Positions 51,494 through 61,549 are shown, counted from the first letter of the stretch. The stretch is DNA of 64,000 nucleotides from Lachancea kluyveri NRRL Y-12651 (GCA_000149225.2 CM000693.1:1054001-1118000), one strand, 5' to 3'. Notes: generated by a model from the letters alone, not told the origin. A program made the numbers and translations.

Positions 51494-52033
51494 ATGTTTC
51501 ATAAGGAAATAACCAAAAAGCTGCCCAAACATTTGTTTTCCGGAGAAAACAATGAATTAGGAGTTTCAGCAGTGCATTTTACAAACAAAATTGTTATCCA
51601 ATTACGGTTCAATGGTGAGTTGGATACTACTTACGAGATTATACCAAAAGGCTTGCCAATTGGTGACACATTAGCGACACCACTAGCTGGTGATATTTTA
51701 ACTGAAGAAGAAGAAGGACCGGAGTATCTAGAGGACTCCGATAACGAGCACATGCATTACACCTCTGTTCAAGATAATCTGTCAAACTTTCAGATCATAG
51801 CAAGACTCGGTGACTCGAACGATATGAAATTACCCATCGTATGCACGCAAATTGCCGAATTGTATCAGAAGGTTATATTTCCTAGTGACAAGGATGGGAT
51901 GCTAGCGATTTCGCCATCGAGAAACTTTATTATAACGTTGTCGGCAAAGCTTTGGAGGCAGAACAAGCCAGATGACGATTTCGGCAGGCTGATCTTTATT
52001 TTACAAACAATTAAAGAGATGTACGATCTATAG
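51494..52033 (+). CDS. IRC25: Proteasome assembly chaperone Irc25 (Poc3/Pba3)
   Basis: A 179-codon ORF, the same length as S. cerevisiae Irc25 (YLR021W), in the same slot between YEH2 and SDO1. It is a small alpha/beta protein with 'PIVCTQIAELYQKVIFP' and 'KLWRQNKPDDDFGRLIFILQ'. With Poc4 it chaperones alpha-ring assembly of the 20S proteasome. It ends only about 30 bp before the SDO1 stop (convergent). Confidence 0.9.
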   Translation: MFHKEITKKLPKHLFSGENNELGVSAVHFTNKIVIQLRFNGELDTTYEIIPKGLPIGDTLATPLAGDILTEEEEGPEYLEDSDNEHMHYTSVQDNLSNFQIIARLGDSNDMKLPIVCTQIAELYQKVIFPSDKDGMLAISPSRNFIITLSAKLWRQNKPDDDFGRLIFILQTIKEMYDL

Positions 52034-52064
52034 ATCTCTACCTGTGTACTATTCAAAATATCTA

Positions 52065-52799
52065 CTATTTACCCTCATCGATCACAGCCATGTCCAAAAC
52101 TTGCAACGTACCTCTGCCATTACACAGAGTTACAATCTCCCTGTACACCACTGGGTCGATCAACCCGGTACACGTCCAAGAGAGTTCGGAATCATCAAGT
52201 TCTGTAGGCTTGATAAGCAAGCTCAACTTTTCTATAGCCTCCGTCCCCTTATTCTTGCCTACACTCACCTTGATTTTCATTTTGGCTCTAACTATAGGGA
52301 TGATCTGTTTCGAAATCAACAGCTTGATGGCTTCCAACGCTTGTAACTTGGCGGCCTTGTTGACGACGACGCTAAACTTCAGTTCCACCAGTGCCTTGTG
52401 GATCATGGTTGGAGGATAGCGTTTTTTTGACTTTGGATTGATACATTTAGCACTGATAATTGTCAACATCTCGTTATTGATCTTGTTCAACATCAGCTGT
52501 CTTTCTTTTTCAGAAAGCTGAATTTCACCACGGGTGATAATTTCCTTGATGATAGCATCCGTATCGGTAGTACCGAAGCATTTATTCAAATCGTCTTTAG
52601 AGGCTACCAAACCCTTTGAAACGTTCAAAAAAATTTGATGGATTTGCAACACCTCATCTAAATCCTTTTCAACACCTTTACGATAATCTTGGACTGTGTT
52701 TTGATAACAGGCAATCTCAAAACGCTTTTTACCCTTTTTCAGCTTCACAAGAGAAACATTGGTCAGTTTTATCTGGCCAGAAGGTTGGTTAATAGGCAT
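52065..52799 (-). CDS. SDO1: 60S maturation factor Sdo1 (SBDS)
   Basis: A 244-codon ORF (250 in S. cerevisiae, YLR022C). It starts 'MPINQPSGQIKLTNVSLVKL' with the conserved 'KGKKRFEIACYQNTVQDYR', then 'EVLQIHQIFLNVSKGLVAS' (domain I), 'RGEIQLSEKERQ' and the C-terminal ferredoxin-like domain. It acts with the GTPase Efl1 to release Tif6 from pre-60S subunits. The human ortholog is mutated in Shwachman-Diamond syndrome. No clear PAC/RRPE pair is visible upstream. Confidence 0.97.
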   Translation of the reverse strand: MPINQPSGQIKLTNVSLVKLKKGKKRFEIACYQNTVQDYRKGVEKDLDEVLQIHQIFLNVSKGLVASKDDLNKCFGTTDTDAIIKEIITRGEIQLSEKERQLMLNKINNEMLTIISAKCINPKSKKRYPPTMIHKALVELKFSVVVNKAAKLQALEAIKLLISKQIIPIVRAKMKIKVSVGKNKGTEAIEKLSLLIKPTELDDSELSWTCTGLIDPVVYREIVTLCNGRGTLQVLDMAVIDEGK

Positions 52800-53200
52800 T
52801 AGTTGAGCTTTTATTCACATCCGCACAAGAGTTTCTAGGTTTACGAAGAAAAGTCTCATAAGGGCAGGTAGCTATATCACCATTAGTATTGCCGTCTTAA
52901 ATGATCCATATAAATTACCAGCCAAAACGGGAAATTATTAATGAGTGATGTTTTTTGCGGGCAATAAGAAGGGTAACTTTTTTTTTAGTCTTCGACGACT
53001 GGCCGGGTTACACTTATTGCGTGCGTAGTGATTTTTAAGGCATACCCGTCCAAACTCGCTGCGTATAATATGGCTTTATTATCATGTATGGTTTTATAAC
53101 CAAAGAAATGTCCGAGGCGCTCGAGGAGGGCAACGCTGAACATATCTGAAACGTGCAAAAGTTAAATGTTTCCTGTGCAGAAGTGGAAGGTGTTGCAAAT
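52800..53200. other. Intergenic: SDO1 promoter side
   Basis: About 400 bp upstream of SDO1 before the transposon remnant becomes recognisable. No gene or motif is supported. Confidence 0.4.
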
Positions 53201-53329
53201 CTCATCCTGTCTATACCCTGCTATTATAATTTGATAAGCGGTGCTTTGCTAAACCTGATCAAAAATGGCATGCAGTAGCGGCATCTTTTTCCAATCTATA
53301 GTTATGGAAAGAGGCGGCCATAACTTCCA

Positions 53330-54425
53330 AAGGTGATTCAACAGACCCTGCCTTCAAAAAAAAAAAAAAAGAGGGAAGAACGAGGCACCCAAATGAAGAA
53401 GGCCACATCTGGCGAGGTTCCAGTCTATTTTACAATGGAAACCAGTCTGGAACTACCAAAACATTCGAGAGTAGGACGGTACAATTGGCACCATCGGGAA
53501 CTGTGTAGCCGCCGAGATACAAAATGGATAGATAAGAAAATCCAAGTTTCAAGCATACTTGAATTTTCAAATGTAGTTGGAAAGAAGAAAACAGCTTGTG
53601 CCTATTGTGGACAGATGTATAACTATTGAGAATTCACTCGTAACTTGTCCAGGCATATCTGCTTTCAGAAAAGCTCATAGCTGAACTTGACGATTGCGGC
53701 ATTGTTGTTATCGTTTTGAGAAGTAGAGAATCAACACGTTGGAGCATGTCAAACAAGTTGCCAGAAAGCAGCGACCGATATTGTATTCTACACGTGTCTC
53801 ATAAACGATCATCTAAAGATTCTGGTACCTGAGGCTTACGAGTCGAGCGAGAGGCTAGTTGGATTTACAACCGGAGACAAATTGACGCATTTTCGAAGCT
53901 TCGTGATGGAAATTCAGAATGGTACACGTCAAGTTCCATACTTTGTGTCTGATTCTGCTTCCAAGAGTGTTTTGGACACTTTAGCACCAACTATTTGTGG
54001 TGTATTGCAGCTCTTCTTGATCACGCTTCTGCGTTTGAGAGATTTCACGTTATCATGGAAGAGAACGAGGCCGACTCGAGAGCTTGTCCGATTGAAAAAT
54101 AGATTGGAAACTACCTAAAACAGTGCCAAACCCAACAAGCGCTTAAATTTTTTACCACTAGCAAGAGAAAGCTAACATTGTTCGAGTCATGAAACGTCAG
54201 AAAGTTTAACAAGGCAAACGTCCGTACCAAGAAAGTTATCTATAAAGACGCGAAAGATGGGACTACGTTCCGACAGTGGAACAATTACAAAAGAGAGGCT
54301 TTTTTATTTTCATGGCGATACGAGCGTTGTCTAACGCATCCAAGCGTGGTTGAATTAACGTTGAGTCTGTTTTCCACACAGATGATCACTAGTGGTGTTG
54401 AGCGTACTGTTTCCAGCCAGTAGTT
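53330..54425 (+). mobile_element. Degenerate hAT-type DNA transposon remnant
   Basis: At about 53520-53690 the plus strand encodes a BED-type zinc finger: 'KKTACAYCGQMYNY', an in-frame TGA at 53627, then 'EFTRNLSRHICFQ', giving the C-x2-C...H spacing of hAT transposases. At about 54340-54420 another frame encodes 'HPSVVELTLSLFSTQMITSG' followed by VERT, resembling the hAT C-terminal dimerisation motif. Between them lie short open stretches, including 78 codons at 53882-54118, but far too little DNA for a full transposase of 600+ residues, so it is internally deleted as well as interrupted. hAT families (Rover, Roamer) are known in Saccharomycetaceae. I could not find terminal inverted repeats or the 8-bp target duplication. 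Confidence 0.7.
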
Positions 54426-54567
54426 GTGGTAATAAATAATCTAGATACGATAGAGGAAACCAGGAAAAAACGAAAAAGAAAAAGAAATAGAACCACAACT
54501 TTTAAATGTACAAAAACTCTTTAAAACTACATAAGCCACACAGCAGATACGGACAGGTTGTCCAAGG

Positions 54568-54571
<4 letters not shown>

Positions 54572-54610
<39 letters not shown>
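54572..54610 (+). repeat. 39-bp poly-A tract
   Basis: An uninterrupted A run, followed within 120 bp by a (CAAA)-type simple repeat (about 54698-54725). Both lie in the 3' flank of IZH3, between the hAT remnant and the IZH3 stop. Confidence 0.9.
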
Positions 54611-54612
<2 letters not shown>

Positions 54613-54742
54613 ATAAAGTTGTGTGCAGAGAGGTTATAATAACGATGAATATGTGAAAGAGACAGAGAGAAAATAGAAAGAGAAAAAAAATAAAAAAACA
54701 AACAAACAGACAAACAAACAAAAAAGAAAAACAGAGGGGAAA

Positions 54743-56434
54743 CTAGCTTGATAGCCACTTCTTTTCAAACATATCCAGTACCGCCCTGTAGTGACCCACT
54801 ACGCCCAACAAGACAAATAAGTGCCAGAGAGTGTGCGAACAACAGTAGTAGTCAACCCACCACAGAGACCTAAAAGACTTTTTATGCACAGAATGGTTGT
54901 GCTTTGTGGGATTTTCTCTGAAGTGAATATGCTTGTGTGTTGTGATGATTTCCAAATTCTTGGATAGCTCCTCATGTGTTGGAATACATTTATCCACCAG
55001 AATATCGGATCTCCAACGTTCTGGAATGAAACTGCCGTAGAAGATAACACCGATCAGATACCAACAGACGCTCTTGTCCAAGACAGGCCTGATAAGCCAC
55101 GAAGAATGGGCGAAATTGGTGATCAGTGTTAAATGAAGGAATGCTAAAAATCCCATACCTGCTAACAACAGGTAGAAGGCAATACGCAGAGGTCTAGACT
55201 CTGGCCTATCGAACCTGGGCGACCAGTTCATGAAAACTCCAAAACAACACAGTACGGAAGAAACCGCCATATAAAAAATCAAGGAAAAGGTAACAGGTGA
55301 GTTAGGATTGTCTCCATTCCCGTACAGAGAAACAAATTCAGCAGTCATAATGGATGCAGTAATTAGCACGGTGATACCAGTATAGTCCATACAAGCAAAT
55401 TTTGAACGCAAATGGAGCTTACAAGTACCATTAAAAGTGTGCCAGGTTACAGAAGATACCAGACATTTAAAACCAGCACCCAAAAATAGATACACCATAT
55501 ACTTGGCAAATTGAGGAACATCTCCAGACAGATAGACAGAGCTTTGTGGAAACTCGTAAAACGCCAAGTACGCGATGTATAAGGAACCAAACAAATGGGT
55601 CCATATGTTCGTAGTTTCGTTGTGCCATCCATACCAGTTCAGTATGGAAAGCAACGATTTCGTGTGGGAATGGTAAAACCTGTACCCATGGATAATGAAC
55701 CTGTTCTCTCTCCAAGGGAAAGGCAGCTCATAATAGTGTAAATGACGCGAGAGTCCGGTTTTAAAGGCAACGTCATAGTTGAAAAGCTGAATGGTTTGGC
55801 CTATCGAGCCAGGATCCTGAATCAAAGTCTCTAGCTTTTCGTCAAGATAGTCTAAGCTTTGTAAAACATCTTCTGTAGCCACCGAAGAGGAAGACTTTCT
55901 AGAAGACGGAGGTGAATTAGGACGTTCTGGTGACGTCGTGATCAAAGTCGAAGACGAAGAGTGGAAAGATGCAGAACTGCTATTGTGAACAACAGTTCCG
56001 TTATTGCTATTGCCACCACTGTTGAAATGGTCATGCCATATCTTCGAAAATCTGATCAAACTAATAGAGCTATTGGAACCCACCAGAGTTGCCGTATCGG
56101 ATTCCAAGGGAGTTGTTTCTTTGCCATTGAATTCTTCGGTGGTACTCTTTAGGAATTTGTACAAGGTTGTGACTTCTTCCTCTTGTTGATGGGGGGCACC
56201 CTGTTTCTCAGGCTGCACGGGTGGTGGAGCATCCCTGACCTGGTTCATGCCCCACCTGACAAACTTTTTACCACGTTGTTTTAACCTATTGAGATTAGGG
56301 GTTGGCAAGCCACTTGCACTGGTCGAGGAGGGCAACATAGCTTCCAATTTTTCCAACTTGTGATCCAGTGAGTTGATAAACTTATCCAACCTGTTCAGAG
56401 CGACAGCCTCCAAATCCTTCTCCTTACGCTCCAT
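54743..56434 (-). CDS. IZH3: PAQR-family membrane protein Izh3
   Basis: A 563-codon ORF (543 in S. cerevisiae, YLR023C). About 240 hydrophilic residues, Ser/Asn rich, precede a seven-helix PAQR/hemolysin-III domain. Its metal-site signatures include 'NETTNIWTHLFGSLYIAYLA', the 'SSVTWHTF' Ser/His block and the C-terminal 'HTLWHLFVLLGVVGHY'. In S. cerevisiae the IZH genes affect zinc homeostasis and sterol metabolism, and some are Zap1/Mga2 targets. I see no clear zinc-responsive element in its promoter. The long cytosolic N-terminus distinguishes Izh3 from Izh1/2/4. Confidence 0.95.
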   Translation of the reverse strand: MERKEKDLEAVALNRLDKFINSLDHKLEKLEAMLPSSTSASGLPTPNLNRLKQRGKKFVRWGMNQVRDAPPPVQPEKQGAPHQQEEEVTTLYKFLKSTTEEFNGKETTPLESDTATLVGSNSSISLIRFSKIWHDHFNSGGNSNNGTVVHNSSSASFHSSSSTLITTSPERPNSPPSSRKSSSSVATEDVLQSLDYLDEKLETLIQDPGSIGQTIQLFNYDVAFKTGLSRHLHYYELPFPWRENRFIIHGYRFYHSHTKSLLSILNWYGWHNETTNIWTHLFGSLYIAYLAFYEFPQSSVYLSGDVPQFAKYMVYLFLGAGFKCLVSSVTWHTFNGTCKLHLRSKFACMDYTGITVLITASIMTAEFVSLYGNGDNPNSPVTFSLIFYMAVSSVLCCFGVFMNWSPRFDRPESRPLRIAFYLLLAGMGFLAFLHLTLITNFAHSSWLIRPVLDKSVCWYLIGVIFYGSFIPERWRSDILVDKCIPTHEELSKNLEIITTHKHIHFRENPTKHNHSVHKKSFRSLWWVDYYCCSHTLWHLFVLLGVVGHYRAVLDMFEKKWLSS

Positions 56435-57113
56435 ATTTTAATTATTCGTACTTCTTGGAGCCTAGTTATTGGCACACACCCTCTTTCTTATATACAAAAC
56501 CCGCTATAACCTATGTATGCTGCAAATGCTCGAAAAGTTGGTGGTCCCCGAGCTTTTTTTTTTCACTTCTTTCTTTTCCCCGGATCATACGTTGGTTCTC
56601 TTGTTATACACCCATACACACGATAATTAATATCGATAAAACGTGAATTTTGAAAAAAGAAAAAACATTAAACGCATAAGGTTGATACCTTCGGCACTCG
56701 AACACGGAAAATAGACGTTTCTCTAACCAAGTAGGTTACGCTGGGATACGAAATAGGGAAGTTTGGTGGAGGAGTTTTTTTAGTTTGCGGATATCTCAGA
56801 GCTTTATCGGGGCAATCGGGTGGCAAAAAAGAGGAAAAATTGTCGAACCACGCAACTCGAAACGAACCTGAGAGGGGTTCGACTACTGCAGACATCAGAG
56901 ACAAGTGTGTGTAAAAAGAGAGGAAAAAAGAGAGTGATTTTGTCTAAGTGATTGCATCTCATCCTATTTCTAAAGGTTTTCGCGAGTCTGATTCTAACTG
57001 AAAAGAAAGGGCTTTCAAAGAGGAAAAAAAAAAAGAACCACTTTTTCATATATTCCAAATTTGTTCTTGTATAAAGACCACTCCTTTTCACTTTCCTTCT
57101 TCCTTAGACAGCC
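56435..57113. other. Divergent promoter region of IZH3 and PUF3
   Basis: About 680 bp between two 5' ends, the longest promoter region in the right half of the window. It has several A/T runs. No gene, tRNA or confident factor site is called; ORFs here are short and featureless. Confidence 0.5.
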
Positions 57114-59477
57114 ATGTCTACCACTGGTCATCCAAGCGCTGATCCATGGTCCAGTTTTGATTACAAGTCCACTAGACCGTCTAAGATGGATTCAGAATTA
57201 GCGTCCATCGTATCATCTCTATCTGCACTATCCAATCCCTCCGCCCAGCATGGACAACCACACCAACTTTCGCAAGCACAGGGGCACCAGGGTCAACTTG
57301 GTGGTTTCAGAAGACCCTCTATTAATAGCAACAACGGCAGTGACGTTGAGTCTGAAATTCTTTTCCAAAACCAAACATCGCCTGTTTTGAGAAGAACTAC
57401 ACTATCCGTTGGAGGTGCCTCAGTTGGCGCTCCTAATGGTGTCAACAACAGATTGAATCTTCTTGGCCATTATTCTGCAAGTATTACTGGCGGCCACCCC
57501 GTTACCAACCAACAGCAGTTGCAACAGGGTGGGTTTTTCGAAATATTTGGCAGGACCTTGGTTGAAGGGACCAGGGAAGTTGAGTTGAACTTAGGTACTA
57601 CTTCGGGCCGTGCTTCTAGAAGAGAGAGTGTCAATGCTATGGATTCTTTGGCTCGTGCTACCACAAATGCGACTATCCAAGGCAGTGAAGTATCGGTGCC
57701 TAGGGAAAGAAGGGTTTCGATCTCCTCTGATGCTTTAGAATCGGTCAGCGAAAACTTGAACATGCAAGATAATAAGAATGCTGCTAGGCGTAATATCTGG
57801 AATGTGGCCAATGCTCCTGTATTTAAGCCTCAAGGCGCTGATGAAGAGCAGCCTCAGAATCCAGAGATCTTCAATTCTATGTATACTTTCCCGTATGGTC
57901 CATTTCAACAGTTTGGTGGTCCGCTGTTTGCTCCTATGATGTCCCCACCTGTACCCTCTCCTCATCCAACTATCCATACTCCAGCAGTACAGGATGGTGG
58001 TGAATTAGACGACACTGATGATATCGGTAAAAATGACGCGCAGCGGCAGCACCAACAACAGCAACAGCAAATGCCTCCACAGTTTGTATTTCCTGGGAAC
58101 CCGTACGTTTTCTTCCCCTCCGGTGCTACACCCCCACCACATCCAGTCCCTGCCCCGCCGCAATCAGCATCTCCTGTATCTACAATCGAATCGCAACAAA
58201 ACACTAGTAACAATAGTAACGGCAGCCACGCTAACGTCAGAACACACGGGAATCCTTACTTACACCATCCAAGGGGTAGTAGGCTGAACAATACGGGGCC
58301 ACCTCAGTTTAAGCCCTCTACTCCGCAACAACAGGCAGCACCTTCGCAACAAAACAACAAACCAAAAGGCAAAAACAACGTTCCAAGATCTGCATTGCTG
58401 GAGGAATTCCGTAACAATCCTACAAACAAAACATATCGATTGAGCGACATCTACGGTTCTGCTCTTGAATTTTGCAAAGACCAACATGGTTCACGTTTCA
58501 TTCAACAAGAGCTGGTCAACGCTTCTGATGCGGAAAAGGAGGTTATCTTTAACGAGATTAGAGATGAAGCGATTGCTCTCGCAGACGATGTTTTTGGTAA
58601 CTATGTCATTCAAAAGTTTTTTGAACATGGTACCAAGACTCAAAAGGATGTTTTGGTGGAGCAATTCACCGGTAAAATGGAACAATTGTCGCTTGAAATG
58701 TACGCTTGCCGCGTTATCCAAAGGGCATTTGAGTGTATTGAGGAGCAACAGAAGGTTGCATTGGTCCAAGAATTATCTCATTGTGTTTTGCACATGATCA
58801 AGGACCAAAATGGTAATCACGTTATCCAGAAAGCCATAGAGCGTATTCCCATCGATAAACTACCTTTCATTTTGGGAAGCTTAAATGAACAGATTTACCA
58901 TTTGTCTACACATTCTTATGGGTGCCGTGTCATCCAAAGGCTTTTAGAATACGGGAGTCTCAAAGATCAAGACCAAATCTTGGATGAGTTAGACCAGTTT
59001 ATTCCTTACTTGATTCAAGATCAATACGGAAACTATGTGATTCAACATATCTTGCAACATGGTGGTGAACATACCAACATTCACATCGGTAGCACCAAGC
59101 AAAACATTGTCGACATTGTTAGCAAAAGTGTTGTAGAATACTCTAAACACAAGTTCGCCTCGAATGTTGTCGAAAAGACCATGCTTTTCGGATCTGATTC
59201 CCAGAAGAGGCAGATTATGGATAGGATCTTACCTAAGAGTCTTGACCACGCTGCACACTTGGAAGATAACGCTCCACTGATTTTGATGATGCGGGATCAG
59301 TACGCCAACTACGTTGTTCAAAAGCTCGTTGGCGTTGCACAAGGAGAAGACAAAAAATTAATTGTTGTTGCGATTAGGTCTTATTTGGATAGATTAAACA
59401 AAGTTAACGCGCTGGGTAATAGGCATTTGGCTAGTGTGGAGAAACTAGCTGCTCTAGTTGAGAAAGTCGAAATATGA
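57114..59477 (+). CDS. PUF3: Pumilio-family mRNA-binding protein Puf3
   Basis: A 787-codon ORF (879 in S. cerevisiae, YLL013C). The N-terminal ~440 residues are low-complexity (Gln, Asn, Pro, Ser). The C-terminal Pumilio domain (about 445-785) has eight repeats, visible as 'SRFIQQELVNA', 'NYVIQKFFEHG', 'CRVIQRAFECI', 'NHVIQKAIERI', 'CRVIQRLLEYG', 'NYVIQHILQHG', 'SNVVEKTMLFG' and 'NYVVQKLVGVA'. Puf3 binds 3' UTRs of nuclear mRNAs for mitochondrial proteins and controls their decay and translation. Orthology to Puf3 rather than another PUF rests on repeat residues and on the position next to EMC6. Confidence 0.95.
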   Translation: MSTTGHPSADPWSSFDYKSTRPSKMDSELASIVSSLSALSNPSAQHGQPHQLSQAQGHQGQLGGFRRPSINSNNGSDVESEILFQNQTSPVLRRTTLSVGGASVGAPNGVNNRLNLLGHYSASITGGHPVTNQQQLQQGGFFEIFGRTLVEGTREVELNLGTTSGRASRRESVNAMDSLARATTNATIQGSEVSVPRERRVSISSDALESVSENLNMQDNKNAARRNIWNVANAPVFKPQGADEEQPQNPEIFNSMYTFPYGPFQQFGGPLFAPMMSPPVPSPHPTIHTPAVQDGGELDDTDDIGKNDAQRQHQQQQQQMPPQFVFPGNPYVFFPSGATPPPHPVPAPPQSASPVSTIESQQNTSNNSNGSHANVRTHGNPYLHHPRGSRLNNTGPPQFKPSTPQQQAAPSQQNNKPKGKNNVPRSALLEEFRNNPTNKTYRLSDIYGSALEFCKDQHGSRFIQQELVNASDAEKEVIFNEIRDEAIALADDVFGNYVIQKFFEHGTKTQKDVLVEQFTGKMEQLSLEMYACRVIQRAFECIEEQQKVALVQELSHCVLHMIKDQNGNHVIQKAIERIPIDKLPFILGSLNEQIYHLSTHSYGCRVIQRLLEYGSLKDQDQILDELDQFIPYLIQDQYGNYVIQHILQHGGEHTNIHIGSTKQNIVDIVSKSVVEYSKHKFASNVVEKTMLFGSDSQKRQIMDRILPKSLDHAAHLEDNAPLILMMRDQYANYVVQKLVGVAQGEDKKLIVVAIRSYLDRLNKVNALGNRHLASVEKLAALVEKVEI

Positions 59478-59709
59478 TTTTAATACAGCCTCAAAGGGAA
59501 AAAAAAAGCCAAAAAAAAAAAAAAACAAACCAAAAAGCGTGTACCATACCTATCCTTCTGTTATTTTGTTTCCTGATTTCGTTCTTTTCTATTTATTTTT
59601 CTTTTCTTTTTTTGCTGTGAATACTTTTGTTATCATATTTTTGTATATATTTTATTTCTACCTGTTTATAAAAAGAGAAAATACATGATTCTCCTCTTTT
59701 CAGCTTGGT

Positions 59710-60033
59710 TTACCCCACGAGAGCATAAACAAACGTCCAGGTCATCACATATCCTGCCAACTCTCTAAACAAAGAATCAACAAAAATCTCCTGTATGGGG
59801 CTTTGATAGTACTTTCCTGGTTTGAATTGGCAAAACAATCCTATGTAGGATAAAGCAATGGCAATGTATGATAGGAAAAACAGTATAAAACCCTTGGAGG
59901 ACTCCAGCTGCAGAATCCCTGCACCGCAACCGAAAACTAAGGAAGTCACGTCTTGAATGTAAAGTAAAGACTTTTTGTTGAACTCTATACTCCTAGAGGA
60001 TTTGATGTTAGAAAACGTTTCTTGCAGACTCAT
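59710..60033 (-). CDS. EMC6: ER membrane protein complex subunit Emc6
   Basis: The ATG at 60033 is chosen; the frame also has an in-frame ATG 13 codons upstream, but S. cerevisiae Emc6 (108 aa, YLL014W) aligns from the inner start, giving 107 aa here. It is a small hydrophobic protein with conserved 'KSLLYIQDVTSLVFGCGAGI', 'GLFCQFKPGKYYQSPIQEIF' and the final 'RELAGYVMTWTFVYALVG'. It is a core transmembrane subunit of the EMC insertase for ER membrane proteins. Divergent from HGH1. Confidence 0.93.
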   Translation of the reverse strand: MSLQETFSNIKSSRSIEFNKKSLLYIQDVTSLVFGCGAGILQLESSKGFILFFLSYIAIALSYIGLFCQFKPGKYYQSPIQEIFVDSLFRELAGYVMTWTFVYALVG

Positions 60034-60182
60034 ATTGCCTATATTTACCGATAGTATTGGTCGAATGATCACAATTCAGGTTCAACTAAATAAATCCTTT
60101 CAGGCCTTTGAGCTTAATCATATTCGTTTTTAATGATCAAACCGTGAATTGAAAAATCCATCCTAAGAGAAAAAAAGAAATG

Positions 60183-60201
60183 TGAAAAATTTTCGATGAG
60201 C
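60183..60201 (+). promoter_or_regulatory. Abutting RRPE and PAC motifs upstream of HGH1
   Basis: TGAAAAATTTT (60183-60193) is directly followed by CGATGAGC (60194-60201), both exact matches reading toward HGH1, about 100 bp from its ATG. EMC6 starts about 150 bp away on the other side, so it may share the element. Confidence 0.85.
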
Positions 60202-60302
60202 TTATTACGCATCGAGTGGAAGTATTAGTAGTATAGGTCCTGTTGCTGTTGTCGACTGCTCTATCAATCTACCAGCTATCAAAAATCGATATTAAGAAAA
60301 AA

Positions 60303-61469
60303 ATGCCAACTCAATTGGAAGAATTAGTTTCATTCTTGCACTCCCCACAGCCAGCCGTAAGACAAATTGCATTAGATAACTTAGTTGGCTTCAGTACTGG
60401 TCCCAATGCTGTTATTTTCAAATACGATAACTATAGAGCTATCAAGGACTTGAAAGTTTTAGCAAGAGATAACTCCAAGGTTATTGTACAACAATCAATC
60501 ACCATCCTGGCCAACCTGTGTGATGATTTCACCATGAGAAAGCTAATCGCAGATGATGTTTCCTTCTTAGAGTTCCTAACCTGGAAGATCTGTGACTTGA
60601 CCAACACTAGCGCCGACATCATGTGTATTTTGTTGACTAATCTGGCTAAGGAAGACCTTATCACCAAGGTGTTTGAGTTCACCAAGAAGGACTCTGACAA
60701 GATACCACTCGACAAGGAAGTCTTTAAAAGTGACAAGGTTATGGATTGCTTGATGGATTGTTTTGTGAAAGGCTATGACAGAAAGCTTAACAAGTTTGCA
60801 AATTATGATTACCTGGCTTATTTTTTTGCCGATATTTCTAGGTTTAGACGAGGTAGAGACTATTTTGTCCATCAACAAGCATACGACAATGTTATCCCCA
60901 TCTCGAAGTTATTGGTATTTACCGAGAAGTACGACTCCAAAACCAGAAGAGAAGGTGTGGCTTCTACTATCAAAAACTCTTTATTTGACTCTGAAAAGCA
61001 CGAAAAACTACTGAACGATGAGCAAATAAACTTGCTGCCATACATTTTGCTACCTATCGCCAGTGCTAAGGATTCTGAAATTGATGAGGAAGACATGTTT
61101 AATTTACCAGACGAGCTACAATTGCTGCCGGAAGACAAACAAAGAGACCCTGTTCCTGAAATAATTTGCGTCCATTTGGAAAGTATACTGTTACTATGTA
61201 CTACAAGAGCTGGTAGAGAATACCTGAGAAGCAAATCTGTATACCCATTGGTTAGAGAGCTGCACAAAAACATCGATAATGAGGACATTGGTGAGTTGTG
61301 TCACAGAGTCGTCAATATGTTAATGAGAGGAGAACCAGAAAACGTCCAAGTGGAAGAAGTTATTTCAAAGAGCGCGGATGAAGAAAACACTGAAAAGAAA
61401 GACGAAGGAGAAGAAGAGGAAGAAGAAGAATATTCCGATGATGACGACGCCATTGTAGAAGTTGTCTAA
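60303..61469 (+). CDS. HGH1: Hgh1, eEF2-folding cochaperone
   Basis: 388 codons from the ATG at 60303; the frame is open upstream from a TTG that I do not accept. S. cerevisiae Hgh1 (YGR187C) is 394 aa. It has an Armadillo-like helical repeat body ('[20 protein letters not shown]', '[20 protein letters not shown]', '[18 protein letters not shown]') and a highly acidic Glu/Asp C-terminal tail. It works with CCT and Hsp90 in folding of elongation factor eEF2. The perfect RRPE/PAC module upstream fits co-regulation with ribosome synthesis. Confidence 0.94.
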   Translation: MPTQLEELVSFLHSPQPAVRQIALDNLVGFSTGPNAVIFKYDNYRAIKDLKVLARDNSKVIVQQSITILANLCDDFTMRKLIADDVSFLEFLTWKICDLTNTSADIMCILLTNLAKEDLITKVFEFTKKDSDKIPLDKEVFKSDKVMDCLMDCFVKGYDRKLNKFANYDYLAYFFADISRFRRGRDYFVHQQAYDNVIPISKLLVFTEKYDSKTRREGVASTIKNSLFDSEKHEKLLNDEQINLLPYILLPIASAKDSEIDEEDMFNLPDELQLLPEDKQRDPVPEIICVHLESILLLCTTRAGREYLRSKSVYPLVRELHKNIDNEDIGELCHRVVNMLMRGEPENVQVEEVISKSADEENTEKKDEGEEEEEEEYSDDDDAIVEVV

Positions 61470-61481
61470 AAAATATCACGA

Positions 61482-61549
61482 AAAAAAAAAAAAAAAAAAA
61501 AAAGGTATACATATAATTGTTTAAACGATACGATACGATACGATACGAT
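61482..61549. repeat. Poly-A run and ACGAT pentamer array between HGH1 and TFG1
   Basis: About 22 A (61482-61503), then five tandem ACGAT units (61525-61549), in the short convergent spacer. Simple repeats, no function inferred. Confidence 0.9.
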
